A stretch of DNA of 64,000 nt from Branchinecta lynchi (Eukaryota > Arthropoda > Branchiopoda > Anostraca > Branchinectidae), in assembly GCA_023053575.1 (NCBI GenBank), contig JAKZAP010000004.1, positions 19,727,624-19,791,623 of the forward strand, given 5' to 3'. Shown piece by piece: positions 28,700-40,300 of the stretch. Position 1 is the stretch's first letter; every line of letters starts with the position of its first letter. Made by a program: the position numbers and the translations under genes. The notes under the pieces were generated by a model. The model was not told where the DNA came from. It did not search any database and saw only the letters and a program-made list of their open reading frames with translations.

Positions 28700-31100
28700 C
28701 TTTCACAACAAAAACGAAGAGTGCTTCATATTGGTTGGTTTTTTTAATGGCACGTCATAACCTACCAATAGGATTCGAGACTCCGTTTTTGTGTTCAAGC
28801 TTTGAAGCCTTCAAGCTCTTATCCCCATTGAAACACTTTTGCAAAGATAGAATTATTCGGTTAAGGAATAGCCCAGTTAACATTCCTGAAAGTCCGTGGC
28901 TCAAAATGACGATCAAACGCCGATAATTTAATAAAGTCCTATACCTCCCAATGTAATTTTTTTTTGCTATGATCCTGTGATGTTGCGTGAGCGAAATCCG
29001 TTTTCATCGGGTAGGGTGTAATCTCTTTATAGAAAGATTCCAGCCAACCCAACTAAAACGGATAGGAGTAGAAAAAGGGTAATTTAACATTGTGTAGTAT
29101 AGGGCTTTCGGCTTTGAGACCAAATTATCCATGTTTTCCCTTAACCGACTCACAAATCTCATCCCATGCACCTCTTCATTTCTTCTTCAGCTCTACAACG
29201 TCTGCGTATTTTTGAAGAGTTCAGTTAATGAACTCACCATTTTTTGACGCTAGAGTGAATATGCTATGGTCGTACCAGTGAACTAAGCCAACTCCCTTGT
29301 CCGACTCGCAAGTCTCATCCCATGCACCCTTCCATTTCTTCTTCAGCTCTTTTTCTTCAATCAGCTTTGCTTTACCAAGCCTGTCTTTTCGTATTATACC
29401 AGCTGCAAGAAGACCGTTTGCGTCTTTTCGATGAGTGAACTCACCGAAATTGTGCTCCACAGCTTCGGTGGGGAACAAATATAGAAGTAAACATGCTTCT
29501 GGAATTTTTTCGACAAGGCTGGGGGACCAGAGCATCTTCCACAGTTCCATTCCTACTCCAGCTTCTTTACGAGCTTCACCGATGTGGCCTTGATAAACCT
29601 CAAAAGCCATGCATAATCGACGCCTCACAGGGGACAGGGCTCTACACGCCAAAAGGGTGATTATCGAATATATTCTTTCATCCTCGTCTTCCTTTTGAAC
29701 GAAATAATCTGCTCGTCAACGCTGATACTCAGTTCTTTTTCCAGCTCTATGCATTTCTACGAATGTGGACCGTTCGGAGTCCAGTTCCTGCTGCAACTGT
29801 CGTCCCACTTCCTCCAAAAAGTTGCTACCCGACCGGAAAACCACTTTCGTCATCCGTTTCGCAGCGTTTTTCTGGGAGTAATCTTTTTGGCCGCCATACG
29901 ACACGTCAGAAAGGCCCGAGTAGTCACCCAAACTGAGAAAAACGTCAGCCAAGATTCTAAACTTCTTGCAACCAGAAATATTTTCACGTTGAAGCCTTCT
30001 CGGATTCAAGGACCCCACTTCTTGCTCATCTACATCCATCAGAAAGAAGCTGGCTTTTCCGTAAATGTGAACATAAACTTGAGTAATCTGAAAAGTGCGA
30101 TCATAGTCTATAAGTACTAATGTCAGTAGTTTTCATAGAAGCCGCATTCTGTCATTTTATGACAACTTCAATTTTACATGTCCGTCCTGGGTCCGTCAAT
30201 TGCCATGGTCGATGCTTCAAAAATTCGCACGGCAAACCTACTGGAGATTACGGTCCAGCTATAGTCTTGATGGGTATTCCTAAAATCTATCATAAGGAAC
30301 AGGCATAAACAGAAATCTAAACCTCTGTACTTTTCCTGTATTTCTAATTAGTAATTACCCCCTTATTACCCCTACGAGGCCCGTTTCTTTAAAACTCTGC
30401 CTCCCCTTGAAGGCCTTGAAGCTGTTATCCCAAATAGAGAGATTGCACCCTACCCGATGAAAACAGAAATTGCTACACCACCATCACGGGAACGTAACAA
30501 CAAAATTTAACATTGGGAGGTATAGGACTTTCAACTTTGAAATTATATTATCGGCGTTTGACCATCACTCTGAGCCGGGGACTTACAGGAATGTTAATTG
30601 GGCTATTCTTTAATCGTACAATACGAGTTTCCAAGGAAGTAAGAGAGCTTGAAGGATACAAAGTTTGAACGCAAAAAAGGAGTCACGAATCCTATTGGTC
30701 GGCGATGACGCGGATTCGAAAAAATGTGTCATAATTGACCAACCCTACACTTCCTAATGTTAAATATTTTCGTTACGATCCCGTCCGTTTTCGTTGGATA
30801 TGGTGCAATCTCTCTATGAATGAACGGTACCTCGATCGAACCGTAAGGGCCTCTAGTTTTCAAATCAAGTTTCATATGTGCTAATTTCAATGCCCGACGG
30901 CTGCTAAGTAATGGGAAAGAATGGATTAGCAAATGACGGCGACAGGTTCGAAAGGGTTAACATTCCAGCAAGTCCCAGGCTCAGAATGATGATCAGAAAG
31001 TCCTATACCTCCCAATGTTAAATTTGTGTGTTATCTTCCGTTATGACGGCGTAGAAATATCCGTTTTCATTGGGTAGGGTGCAATCTCTCTATGCAGGAT
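28700..31100. mobile_element. Decayed piggyBac-type transposon with long inverted flanks
   Basis: Blocks at about 28730-29030 and 30430-30830 are inverted matches ('tttcatcgggtagggtg', 'acctcccaatgt', 'ccaataggattcg'). They flank a broken piggyBac transposase. A further partial match to the 30450 block lies at 30960-31090. A local duplication of about 50 bp (29165-29215 against 29300-29350) repeats part of the coding sequence. Exact ends and a TTAA duplication were not resolved. Confidence 0.6.
29221..30039 (-). pseudogene. piggyBac (PGBD-like) transposase remnant
   Basis: The - strand shows, in shifting frames, ELSISVDEQIISFKRK (near 29730-29690), FEVYQGHIGEARKEAGVGME (about 29610), NGLLAAGIIRKDRLGKAKLI, and ELKKKWKGAWDE followed by GVGLVHWYDHSIFTLAS. 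These match the order in piggyBac/PGBD proteins: the VDE(Q/A)xIxFKGR strand with a catalytic Asp, the TGTIRKNRLG-type block, and the KWYDNK...LAS strand with a late Asp. A stop and frame changes near 29650-29710 and a missing N-terminal part make it inactive. The identity of residues before 29740 is unclear. Confidence 0.7.
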
Positions 31101-31304
31101 AAATACTTTCTTCACTAAATACGGAGAGAATAATATAATTTTTCAGTAAATTTTGCTCCGCTCTGAATCCGTATCCACATTTCCCTGTGAAGAGCTTCCT
31201 GAATTAAGGTTTTGCTTCGTCTATCTTTAAGTGTAAACTAATGTGCCATACTATCATTCATAAAAACACAAGTTTCTCAGATCTACGTTACTTTTTGGAG
31301 ACCG

Positions 31305-31556
31305 TTGTGTAGAAAAATATCAGACCTTAAATTGGAAACATTGCTCCCTAAGGAGTTCCTGAACAGTTCCCTTGAAACCCCTTTGTCGAAGAAGGCGAGA
31401 AGGACGGATGATGGACCAGTTCCCGCAGCCGCGCCGAATCAAAATTCAACGGCGGCAGACAATTCGGGCGCTGGCGGTTCAGGAAGTTTTTGTTTGCCGG
31501 CGCGCCGCTTATTCATCGACGTTGGCTTTGTTTTTAGCAATTTTCTTGATGACTAA
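31305..31556 (+). CDS. Hypothetical ORF, possibly chance or a first exon
   Basis: An 83-codon ORF encodes KLETLLPKEFLNSSLETPLS and KKARRTDDGPVP, then an Ala/Asn/Ser/Gly-rich tail. KKARR could act as a nuclear signal, and local GC content is higher than the surroundings. I do not recognise a family, a clear donor site or a poly(A) signal. Its overlap with a second ORF in another frame argues for caution. Confidence 0.2.
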   Translation: MCRKISDLKLETLLPKEFLNSSLETPLSKKARRTDDGPVPAAAPNQNSTAADNSGAGGSGSFCLPARRLFIDVGFVFSNFLDD

Positions 31557-31745
31557 CTCTCCTTGCCGATGCAAAATCCCCGGGTACCTAGCGGAAGAGC
31601 CGGAAGTGGTATCACCTCTGCTCCCAAAGATCGCCGTGATTGGTTGACACAGGATTTGAGTTGTTGAGTTTCATTCGTTAGTGAGACATTTACTCGTTCT
31701 TCCTGAGGATCACTGGCGTGTTGTGTAATATAGAGTATTCCTCAG

Positions 31746-32127
31746 TTACAGTAGTTGCGTTTTTGCAGATACCATGGTATCTGTAACTACTGTCAAAGTC
31801 GTTTTCGCGGTTACCGGGGTATCTGGCCAGTCGCCGTGGTAACCGATATTCAGATACGACGGTCGGACCGTGGTATCTGAAAAATTCACCTAACTTTCAT
31901 CATCACTAATACAAGGGTCTAATTTTTGTCAAATTGGTGGGAAAGAAGTTTTGTCTCTCTGGATGTCAGCATTTATTTCTGGATGATTTCTAAAACCGCA
32001 AATCCGGCAAATGTATTTTGGCAGAGCAACCGCAGTATCAAATACCACGGTAACTGCAAATTACAACACAATGCAGGTCCACCGTGGTAACAGATACCAT
32101 TGGATCTGCAAAAACGTAACTATTTTT
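31746..32127 (+). mobile_element. Palindromic GATACCATGGTATC MITE, copy 3
   Basis: It starts CAGTAGTTGCGTTTTTGCAG and ends 'tctgcaaaaacgtaact'. It has the shared centre 'tcaaattggtgggaaagaag'. It is in the same orientation as 19258-19638. Confidence 0.75.
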
Positions 32128-32364
32128 TTCAGTTTTCCGACAGTTCTTTTTTCAAAAATACTTGTTATCGCATCCGACAGTTTAGACAATGTAAAAATAC
32201 TTAGAACCCTGTTAAGATCTACCAGTAATGCTGTGCAGGTGGCAGTTGGGAAATTTTCTCGGTGGTGGGTAGATGAAATTATGTTCGGACGCAGCTTCGG
32301 GCCGACTGTGACTTGTCAGAACTGACTACGCCTAATAAATCATACAAACAAATCAATAGATTAT

Positions 32365-32370
32365 TTTATT
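32365..32370 (-). promoter_or_regulatory. Possible poly(A) signal AATAAA for the 70-codon ORF
   Basis: Read on the - strand, AATAAA starts 35 bases after the TGA at 32406. It supports a transcript end here, but AT-rich DNA gives such hexamers by chance. Confidence 0.35.
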
Positions 32371-32405
32371 TATATTTCTCTGTCTCTTGAGCTACAAAAC
32401 TGAAA

Positions 32406-32618
32406 TCAATAAACGCTAAAAGAACACAGGCCGCGGATGGCTAAGAAAGAACGAAAAACGCCGGCTAATTCTACATAGTAAAAATGCAGGAATGATTCAG
32501 TTTCCATCCTACAACGCAAAAGGATATCATAATCGACGACTGCAACCAATTCTTGCGGCTTAATGGAGCCTCGGACGACTGTCATTCCATTCAACCGTCC
32601 AAAGAGATCGTACGCCAT
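32406..32618 (-). CDS. Small hypothetical protein, 70 aa
   Basis: The ATG is in the context AAGATGGCG, a strong Kozak match that also resembles the YY1-type element often seen at animal start codons. The product begins MAYDLFGRLNGMTVVRGSIK and has a Val/Asp-rich middle (LVAVVDYDILLRCRMETES). No signal peptide or membrane segment is obvious. An AATAAA lies just after the stop. I do not recognise the family. It could be a single-exon gene, a last exon, or chance. Confidence 0.35.
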   Translation of the reverse strand: MAYDLFGRLNGMTVVRGSIKPQELVAVVDYDILLRCRMETESFLHFYYVELAGVFRSFLAIRGLCSFSVY

Positions 32619-32619
32619 C

Positions 32620-33560
32620 TTACAGCTTTGTTAGCAGTCGGTTCACTGGGAGATGATTCGCGGCTTCGCCCCATTGACAAGACCGAGGAAATTAGCAAGA
32701 AGTCTGGCACCGCTAAGAAGAGCTCAACATGCTTGTGTCCTGAGCCAAGTAAAAACGGTGTTGACTAAACTTCAGCCGATTATCTACGGGTCGTGTGACA
32801 TCACACGAAAAGTGTATACTTTCCATTTACCAACGGATCTCATTGTCCCTAGAACCGTTTATAAGTGTAAACGCGTCCGGCACCTCGCTGGCCGCTCGGC
32901 TCTATATACATAAACATACACTCTGCAACATTAATTTAATCAAATATTCTTATTTCTTTCATGACGTCACGAAAACTTCACGGCCCGTAGGTGATCGGCC
33001 AAAGTTTAGTCAATAAGGTAAAAATAAGTACGTACTACGCTGCAGCGTGTCACTAAAGTTACAAAACAGTTATAAAATTATGGCTGAACTTAAGTTTCGC
33101 CGGATGGGGTAAAGCAGGACTACAAGAGCCATAAAATGCGAGAAGATGGAAATTTTTTTTTCTGATAAGAGCTTTCATCCCCTGTTCCAGATTGAGAAAC
33201 TTATTTCTAGCATTTTCTTTTCGACGACCCGAAGAATGCAACTTACCTACTAGCATTAACAAATTAAATATGTAAAGACAAAGCAAAGAAAATTCACTCT
33301 TTCCAACTTACCACTGTTTCTTGGCGAATCTCTTCCAGACATTAATTTCTGACAGTATCATAAACTCATAGAATTATTAAATCACGAATGGTTATCGTAA
33401 AACCAGTCAATATTTGCTGACTGTAGGACAAATCTTATCAAACCGCTAATGACATCACGCTTGGTCCTGTACATATCATAAACTAGAATGGGTAGACAGC
33501 AATGAAGCCAGACGCATTCTTTCTTTGAGAATTAAGCTATGGCTATGAAATTATAAACAC
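32620..33560. other. Intergenic, nothing recognised
   Basis: A TATATA-containing stretch lies near 32901. Overlapping short ORFs on the + strand at 32553-33016 show no family features. Confidence 0.4.
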
Positions 33561-33564
33561 CGAA

Positions 33565-34022
33565 TCCTTAAAGGACACCTGAATGAAGAGTACCAAGTAC
33601 CATCCCTATCTGTATGATGTCCGTTAACATTGCATGCAGAAAACCCAATCCAAATATGAAATACCGTTTCCAAGCTATGATTTTTGCTCCATTTTGCATC
33701 TGTCCTTATTTCAGTACCGAGCAATTTTAGAAATGAACAAATGTCTCCAATCAACCCTTCTTCTGGAATGTTTTTTAACCAGATAAGCCCAAATGTATAT
33801 CTAGAAGAAATTCCAATACGATCCGGCCAGCGCTGTACAAGATTTGAATGAATTGCGCTTTTTGTCTTGGAGTCTGCATGTGCAAACCTCCGGAAACAAT
33901 CATCCCCTATTTTGAAAACGTCACGCTCAGGAGAAGAATGCTCTCCGCGTCCATGTCTGTAAATGCATTCTCCATGGTGTGTTCAAGTATGGTTTCATTG
34001 TTCAGGTGTCCTTTAAAGATAC
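33565..34022. mobile_element. TTAA-bordered MITE (AGGACACCTGAA ends), copy 1
   Basis: The left end TTAAAGGACACCTGAATGAA is inverted at the right end TTCAGGTGTCCTTTAA. The TTAA at each edge fits a piggyBac-type target duplication. It is more than 90 percent similar by eye to 42488-42928, and pieces occur near 4201-4315. The interior contains 'gcatctgtccttatttcagt' and is non-coding. Confidence 0.75.
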
Positions 34023-36873
34023 AGCAAGAAGACGAAATACATTAAACCATCGAGCCGCCAAATCCGAGACCTATCTCGGTTCCTCACGAAGGAATTATTG
34101 CCACTACTACATGAACATAACTTTATAGAGCTTAATTGTTGTTATTATATCTGTCACTGGGATATCCGCTTTATGCGTTTCGAGAAGAGTCACGACTTTC
34201 GCTGCATGAGCCCCGCGTCTTATGACAGCAAAAACATGATTAATATCTGGATTTGTCTGAGATTCCCAAATCAGTATTCTGTTTTCAAGTGGAATATCAA
34301 TTCCATGAATACAAAAATGTAGACTGTCACGCGACCGAGAAGCACGTCAAATCGTTACAAAATTAATAAGGAGTCTTCGTCTCACGTTATCATCATCTAG
34401 AAACAGTTCCACCAAGAAACAAAAAAGTTAAATTTCAGAAATTAAAGAGGAAACCACTAGACAGGCTTTAGGTACCTATATGTTAAACATGTCTGGATCG
34501 AACCAAGGGTTTTCGACTTCGTAAACCGTTGTTATCCTTTCGTGCTTAATTCAAAGCGAAGGTTAAAGGACCCCTCACACTATTTACTCTTCGACTTACA
34601 GTATTTTGAAATATTTGAATAATTCAAAACGAGGCTGTGCTTTCAACAAATAACCCACGGTTTTGGCTATTTTAAGTCTTTTCCGAGACCCTTTGACCTT
34701 TGGCGAAAAAAAATTTAAATAACCTGTCTTTCTGATGGAAAAAGTTTTCGCAGACAACCGTCGACAGCGTGATACATATCCAAGGTAGCAAAACACGGTA
34801 AGTGAGAAAATCAGCGTGGTTTTGTTAAAGGGGTTAGAATGCACCGTACGAAATTGGTGTCTCCACGTTTAGAAATATATGGAACGATTATGAAAGTAGG
34901 TTGCGTTAGTATTATAGCAAGACAGGTCGTTTAAAGAAAACCCAGGAATCGGCGATTGTTTTTTGCGGGGAAAGCCTTCAGTTTGAAATACATACACACA
35001 GCAAGATATTCGCAAAAGGATACAAATTTCCTACTTTGCTTAGAAATTTTGACGCATCGTCCGCAGGTTTTCCCATACTGCTGGGAATTTCGCATATGAA
35101 ATCTTATCGGACTGTGTTTACACTTAGCTTTACCGCTCATCTGGCATAAACTTAAAGCACTCTTTCTGATGCAATAATGTTACAGAAGCCGTGGTACCTA
35201 CTATGTCCATGCAGCCCGCATTCGTAGCAGCGCACCCATTCTTAATCCCGTGACCCTGATTTCATACGGTATACCCTAACCCCCCTAACGACCCTACACT
35301 GATTTTTACACTTGCCCTGTTCCGCTATTTCTCGACAATTATGCGAGAAGTTCATTTTTCAAAAGGGCCGCCTATGTAATTTTGCTGTGTTTTTGTTTGA
35401 AGACAAGCCTGTGGAAAGAGGCTTATATCAACCAAAGCCGTGAGTAAGTTGCTAAAATCAGAGCCTAGTTTTTAAATCAACTATTTTAGAATACTGGAAC
35501 ACAGGCTAATAAATAGTGCGAAGGTGTCCTTCACGAGCTTGCACAGGTATATCTCTCTACGATCGGATGTGTGCGGACAAAGGAACACAAATTCTGATTT
35601 CGGTCCAAACAGTCGGAGACGATAAATCAATAACGTACTTCTTACCTGAGGTCAAAGTTACTGACCCACTTAAAACGTTTAAAGTATTTAAAAAAGTCGA
35701 AGCGCAGGAAAGAAAACAGCCGACTGCTAAGACTTACACGCGCAGTATAAGTTGACCTAGCTCAAAACGAAACTTATTGCTCACAAATAATTTCCTTAGT
35801 TCGGTGATAAAAGCTATGAGATCTAAGATCATCAGAATACCAGCACTACTTATCTAAAATAGAAGCATACTTCGAACCTATGACCAGAACAGGCAGGTAA
35901 CGGTGGATAAGTCTCGAGTAAAATTTAGACAGCTCAACTCGTTGTACCCTGAAAACTGAGAAAAGGCGCAAGGCGTGCAAACTTTCTGAGTGGGTTCCAC
36001 TGACCAGAGGGCTCCTGCATTAATCACACTTGAAATGCACTAACATTCACGGTTTCTCAGAATTACACTTCTGTGTTGCTCCCCTGTCCTCGCAAAACAC
36101 TCGAAGCGCTACCAATGACGTTGTTTTTGTGGCAATTATCTGAACTATCACTTGAAACGTGCTCCGGCCTCATAGCAACAGAAGGAGTCTCCCAATCAAA
36201 GTCCAAACCACATTAACACTGAGCGCTATGACTCGTAAACAAAGTCCGGAAATTTTATGCGCAACTGCTTGCGTACAAACGAAGTAGAAATATAGTAACA
36301 ACTCCGATTAATGCCGTTCTAAATGAAAGACACACAGAGATTGAGCAAGCCTGGTACTGTCCGTAAGTGCACAGTAAGGATATTGCGATTGCTGCCTCTG
36401 ACGCACTTCCCCACCTGCCCAGCCATGCTCACTTCTAAACGCAAAGGCACACCAATAAGGTATTACTAAAATGTTCACAGTCCATTCACCAACCACCTCT
36501 CGGGCCTGCAAGACCCCGACAAAAAGCTTTCGAGTCAGACAGGCTATTTTGTTTACACTTCCAGCTTTCGCTTGGATCCCAGGTTCTGAAACAAACGAAA
36601 GGCCTTTCCGTCTTGTGAGAATGAGTCTCACATCATTTACGATTCTGGGTCAAGCTATTTCGTTGTCTCTAAAAGCAGTTTATGTAACGAAAAGTCGTTT
36701 TCTTGTACGGCAGAGAAGCGTCTCTCATCACTTCTCATCTTCGAGAACGCACTTCCGGCTTCACTTCGCTACGCGATGGCTCCGCTGGATACCACGACCA
36801 ACCCCCGACTACTAACTGGGCCAAACCAATAGCGGGAACGGGCAGACCGACGACGGCGTGTCAGGGCTTCTTT
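34023..36873. other. Intergenic to IP6K 3' flank, nothing recognised
   Basis: No repeat family known from the rest of the window and no convincing exon is seen. ORFs at 35516 (+) and 36308 (-) lack family resemblance. The IP6K 3' UTR must start at 36873 and run leftward, but no AATAAA was found close to the stop. Confidence 0.4.
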
Positions 36874-37330
36874 TCACCGCTCGGCACAAGTTTCGCTATT
36901 CAGATCGCTGAGAATACGGGTTAAGCTGCTTAAGCCAAGGAGATAACCTGCGTCAGGACCCTTATGCACTTGAGTGTCCCCAAGATACCCGCAAGATGTC
37001 GTATGCGCGAAGTCAATCATTCGCAGATCTGCCGGATCAGATTCATTACACCTCTCCCCGGACAGGGACGGCTTCGCACTCCCTTCCGAGTGTCCCAGCC
37101 CACTGTCTGTGCTATCCGTGGAATTTTCGCAAAATCCGTGGTCGGTCTCCCCTTTATCTTCCAGGGTAAAGCTGTCGAGTGACATTGGACTCCCACTCAT
37201 ACACGGGGAGTTTCTGGAACCGTCAGATATCGATTTGCTTTGCGACTTGGTTGCCTTGGCCAGGCTTCCCGGAGATAGATGGTTCTCCGACGACTGCGAG
37301 TCGTAGCCTTCATAGACGACAAGAAGTGAG
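36874..37330 (-). CDS. IP6K: IP6K last exon
   Basis: The acceptor TTTCTCTCTTCTAG precedes 37330, and the stop is at 36876-36874. It encodes SLLVVYEG, a Ser/Thr/Asp-rich linker containing [13 protein letters not shown], then [11 protein letters not shown] with the catalytic IDF aspartate, [17 protein letters not shown] and a short NSETCAER tail. The linker is longer than in human IP6K1. An ATG upstream at 37455 is intronic. Confidence 0.95.
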
Positions 37331-40300
37331 CTAGAAGAGAGAAATATCGGCTTTAAAAACGGTCTGTTTCGGCTGCTAGGTAACACAAAACAATCACGAG
37401 AAAACAAAGGAAATGATGCTAAAGGCCCATTGGATAGAACAGCTACGTCCATCATTCAAGAGTCTCTCCAAAATAAATGTGGGAGACCGGCAAGGTCGTA
37501 TCCAGATTTTTTTTTCGGCGGCGGGGGGGGGGGGGGGGCTCCACGCGGGTTGGACCTAATCAATCCTAACGATAAAACAAGAAAATAAATCAGAGGCTCA
37601 AACTTAGAAAAACGATTTTTTTTTTGGGGGGGGGGCGAACCCTCTGCACCCCATTGGAAACGGCCTTGAGGGTGGTTTTAAGATTGACATAAGAGTCGAT
37701 CCAAGGTTCAACGTATAGTCTGCGCCGTCGCCTGATCACAGAGTCGCGATCTGCAGTTCCCGTAAACCCCACAGAGGACAGAGCCGATTGATTATCTGAC
37801 TCCATTTATCTACAAAACACTTCTTCGTTTATTTGACACAGCCTTGGCATTTTTAAGTTCGTAGTTTATACTCCGTCTTTTCTGTCTTTGAACTGGTAAC
37901 TGATCAGAAACAAATACTGCCACTACTATTACTACACTGTAAAAAAAAAATCTTACGGTATTTACTACTGGGATTAATATTGTCTCTACTGAGATGAGAC
38001 TATTTATAATTCGGATTTTTCCTATCCCAGTAGAGATAAGATTAATCCATTAGCAAATACTGCAGTTAACTTTAATTATTTTCTCGGAGAAACTTTTTAC
38101 AGTGTAGTAATAATCGCCAAGATTCATTCACAATGGATCCATCGTTCGTACTACACCGCTGTCAGTAATTTCAACTTTCGAGCTAATACATAATGTGTTA
38201 ATTATAATCAATTTGTTCTGTCATAAGAGTGGTCAACCAGTCTCCAGTGTCACACTCCAAAACAGCTGCGTTTCAATCACCGTTGGCGGTCACCTTTTTC
38301 TTGGTTTTTGCTTTCGCTTGGGCGTTTGTTTGTCTGGTGTCAGTTTTTCGATTTTTGGAAGACGTGGAAATTTCCCGGCATCTTAATTTGTGTTTTTGAT
38401 TGTTAGCTTCCATTGGAACGGACAAAGATGGCGAAAGTGACAGTTAGCCATGGGCCCACGACCTCAGTTATGCGTTTTAATTTGCGATTTTTACATGGCA
38501 GTCAGCCGAAACGGTAACAAAAAAAAGAAGAGAATATGTACGGGAAATCTTTGATAAAAAGTATTATTTTTAATATCATCTAACCCATCCGATTGCCTAA
38601 CGCCGAACCCTATTCGTTCTTCTATTGTAACAAACAGAAGACGATGTTTCCTTTTACAAACAGGCGTGAAGGCACGAGATGAAGGTGATTCAACCCAAGA
38701 ACGTTTTTCGCCCGTGACTCCCTTATCCTCGCCCTTATCATCCAGTCTGAAGTGCTCATGCTGTCCTTGTTTACGGATGACAAAGTCATGTTGACAAGAA
38801 ACATGGCCCCGTTCCGATTCTGAGAAGTGGGAGTTTAGCTTTCATTTTCGCAGTCTATGTAGGCTACACCTGAACATACAAACGTCTTTTCTCCTTCAAT
38901 ACATGATGGTGCGATGGAGATTCGCTGAATTTCGGCAATTGCTCAACCATTTTGACGGAAGCGCAGAATATGAAGACTGCTAGCTAAAATCACGTCCCAT
39001 ATTAGTTTGTTAATCCCTGCTATATATTTTTGTAGCAGAAATCAGGAGCGACACTGCCACAACTTTTTACTCCCCTAACTCACCTCATACATTTCTCAGT
39101 TCCCTTAGTTGAGGGGTAAAGCGTCGACACTAGCAGGGGCGTAACTAGCCTTTTACCTTGGGGGGGGGGACTGCCAGTTTGTGCCGACGGACTAAAAGCC
39201 CACTGAGCCGAAACACAGAAGAAATAGAATTTTGTTATGCTTTTGCCAGGCGTCGGTCGACTCGTCGGCACATCGGGTTCTTTTTATACGCAAGAAATGA
39301 AATCCTGCAAACATTTGTCGTACAAAACACGGAAGAAATCGAATTCTGCATGCTTTTGTCGTGCCTCGGTATTCTCGTCGGCACATCGGGTTCTTTTTAT
39401 ACATATGGAATCCGAAATAAATTTTGTATGCTTTTGTCGGGCTTCGGTCGACTTCATTCGACTGAGCCGACAAGCTCATTGGTCCACAAGACCGGTTATG
39501 GAACATGTTATGTGTTTGTTGCAGAACCCTTGGGGTCTGTAAAGTTGCTAAAGACACTATGGAGGCAGAGCTGCGTTTTATTTGAAGTTTATAGTACAGC
39601 GGGAGCGGATGGCGAACTGTAAATGGACGGTTTATTCTTAGCGGACTTCGTCAGCCTGCCTCACCCGGCGTACAACCTAGCGGGTCCGCTGACACAGAGC
39701 GGGCGGCCCGCTGGCAAATAAGACGACTTCGGGCACCCTGCGCCTTCCCAGAGAATAAATGACAACGAACAGTCCATTGTACTATGAACTTCAAATAAAA
39801 CGCAACCCAGATTTCGTGAAAACATTCGAGTTGTAAAGTAATCATAGAAAATATAAACATTTTCAATATTTTCAAGTATTTTCAATACTTGCAACAATAC
39901 TTCAAGCAGAAAGGACAGAATAGATTAGTTTTCTTCTACTTAACCACTTACAAGCTCGCGATAAGACCGTCTGAGCTCAAAAAATGACAATTTATTCTAA
40001 TCCCCCGTACTCGTTTGGTTCACTGACGACTATGTAATAATATTCGTAAATTACGACGTGGCTTTTGCGAATAAGCGCCGGTTTCTGTTTCATTTATCAG
40101 TATTCAAACAGAAACACACAACTATACGAATTAAGCCAACCGGGAAAGCCCAAGAAAGAGCGACTAACTACGTACACAACAAAGAAGGTCAACAAAAACA
40201 TGCGCGAGAAACTTTGCGTGACGTTAGCACACAAAGACAATTTTCCCGAGTAGGATGATGAATAGTTTTCAACAGGAATTTATTGATCTTAAGCCATAAC

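Noticed and set aside
34560..34840. Possible TTAA MITE from 'gttaaaggacccctcacac' to 'gttaaaggggttag'
   Set aside because: The two ends are in direct rather than inverted orientation, and the interiors do not fold back.
35516..35755. 79-codon ORF as a gene
   Set aside because: No recognised domain and no supporting signals; it is within the range expected by chance.
37331..37455. ATG at 37455 as the start of a 193-codon protein
   Set aside because: The part before 37330 is intron; a clear acceptor and the split SSSLL motif join the last exon to 44477-44682.
39133..39180. Left end of a hAT element (CAGGGGCGTAACTAG)
   Set aside because: No matching right end or 8-bp duplication could be found nearby.
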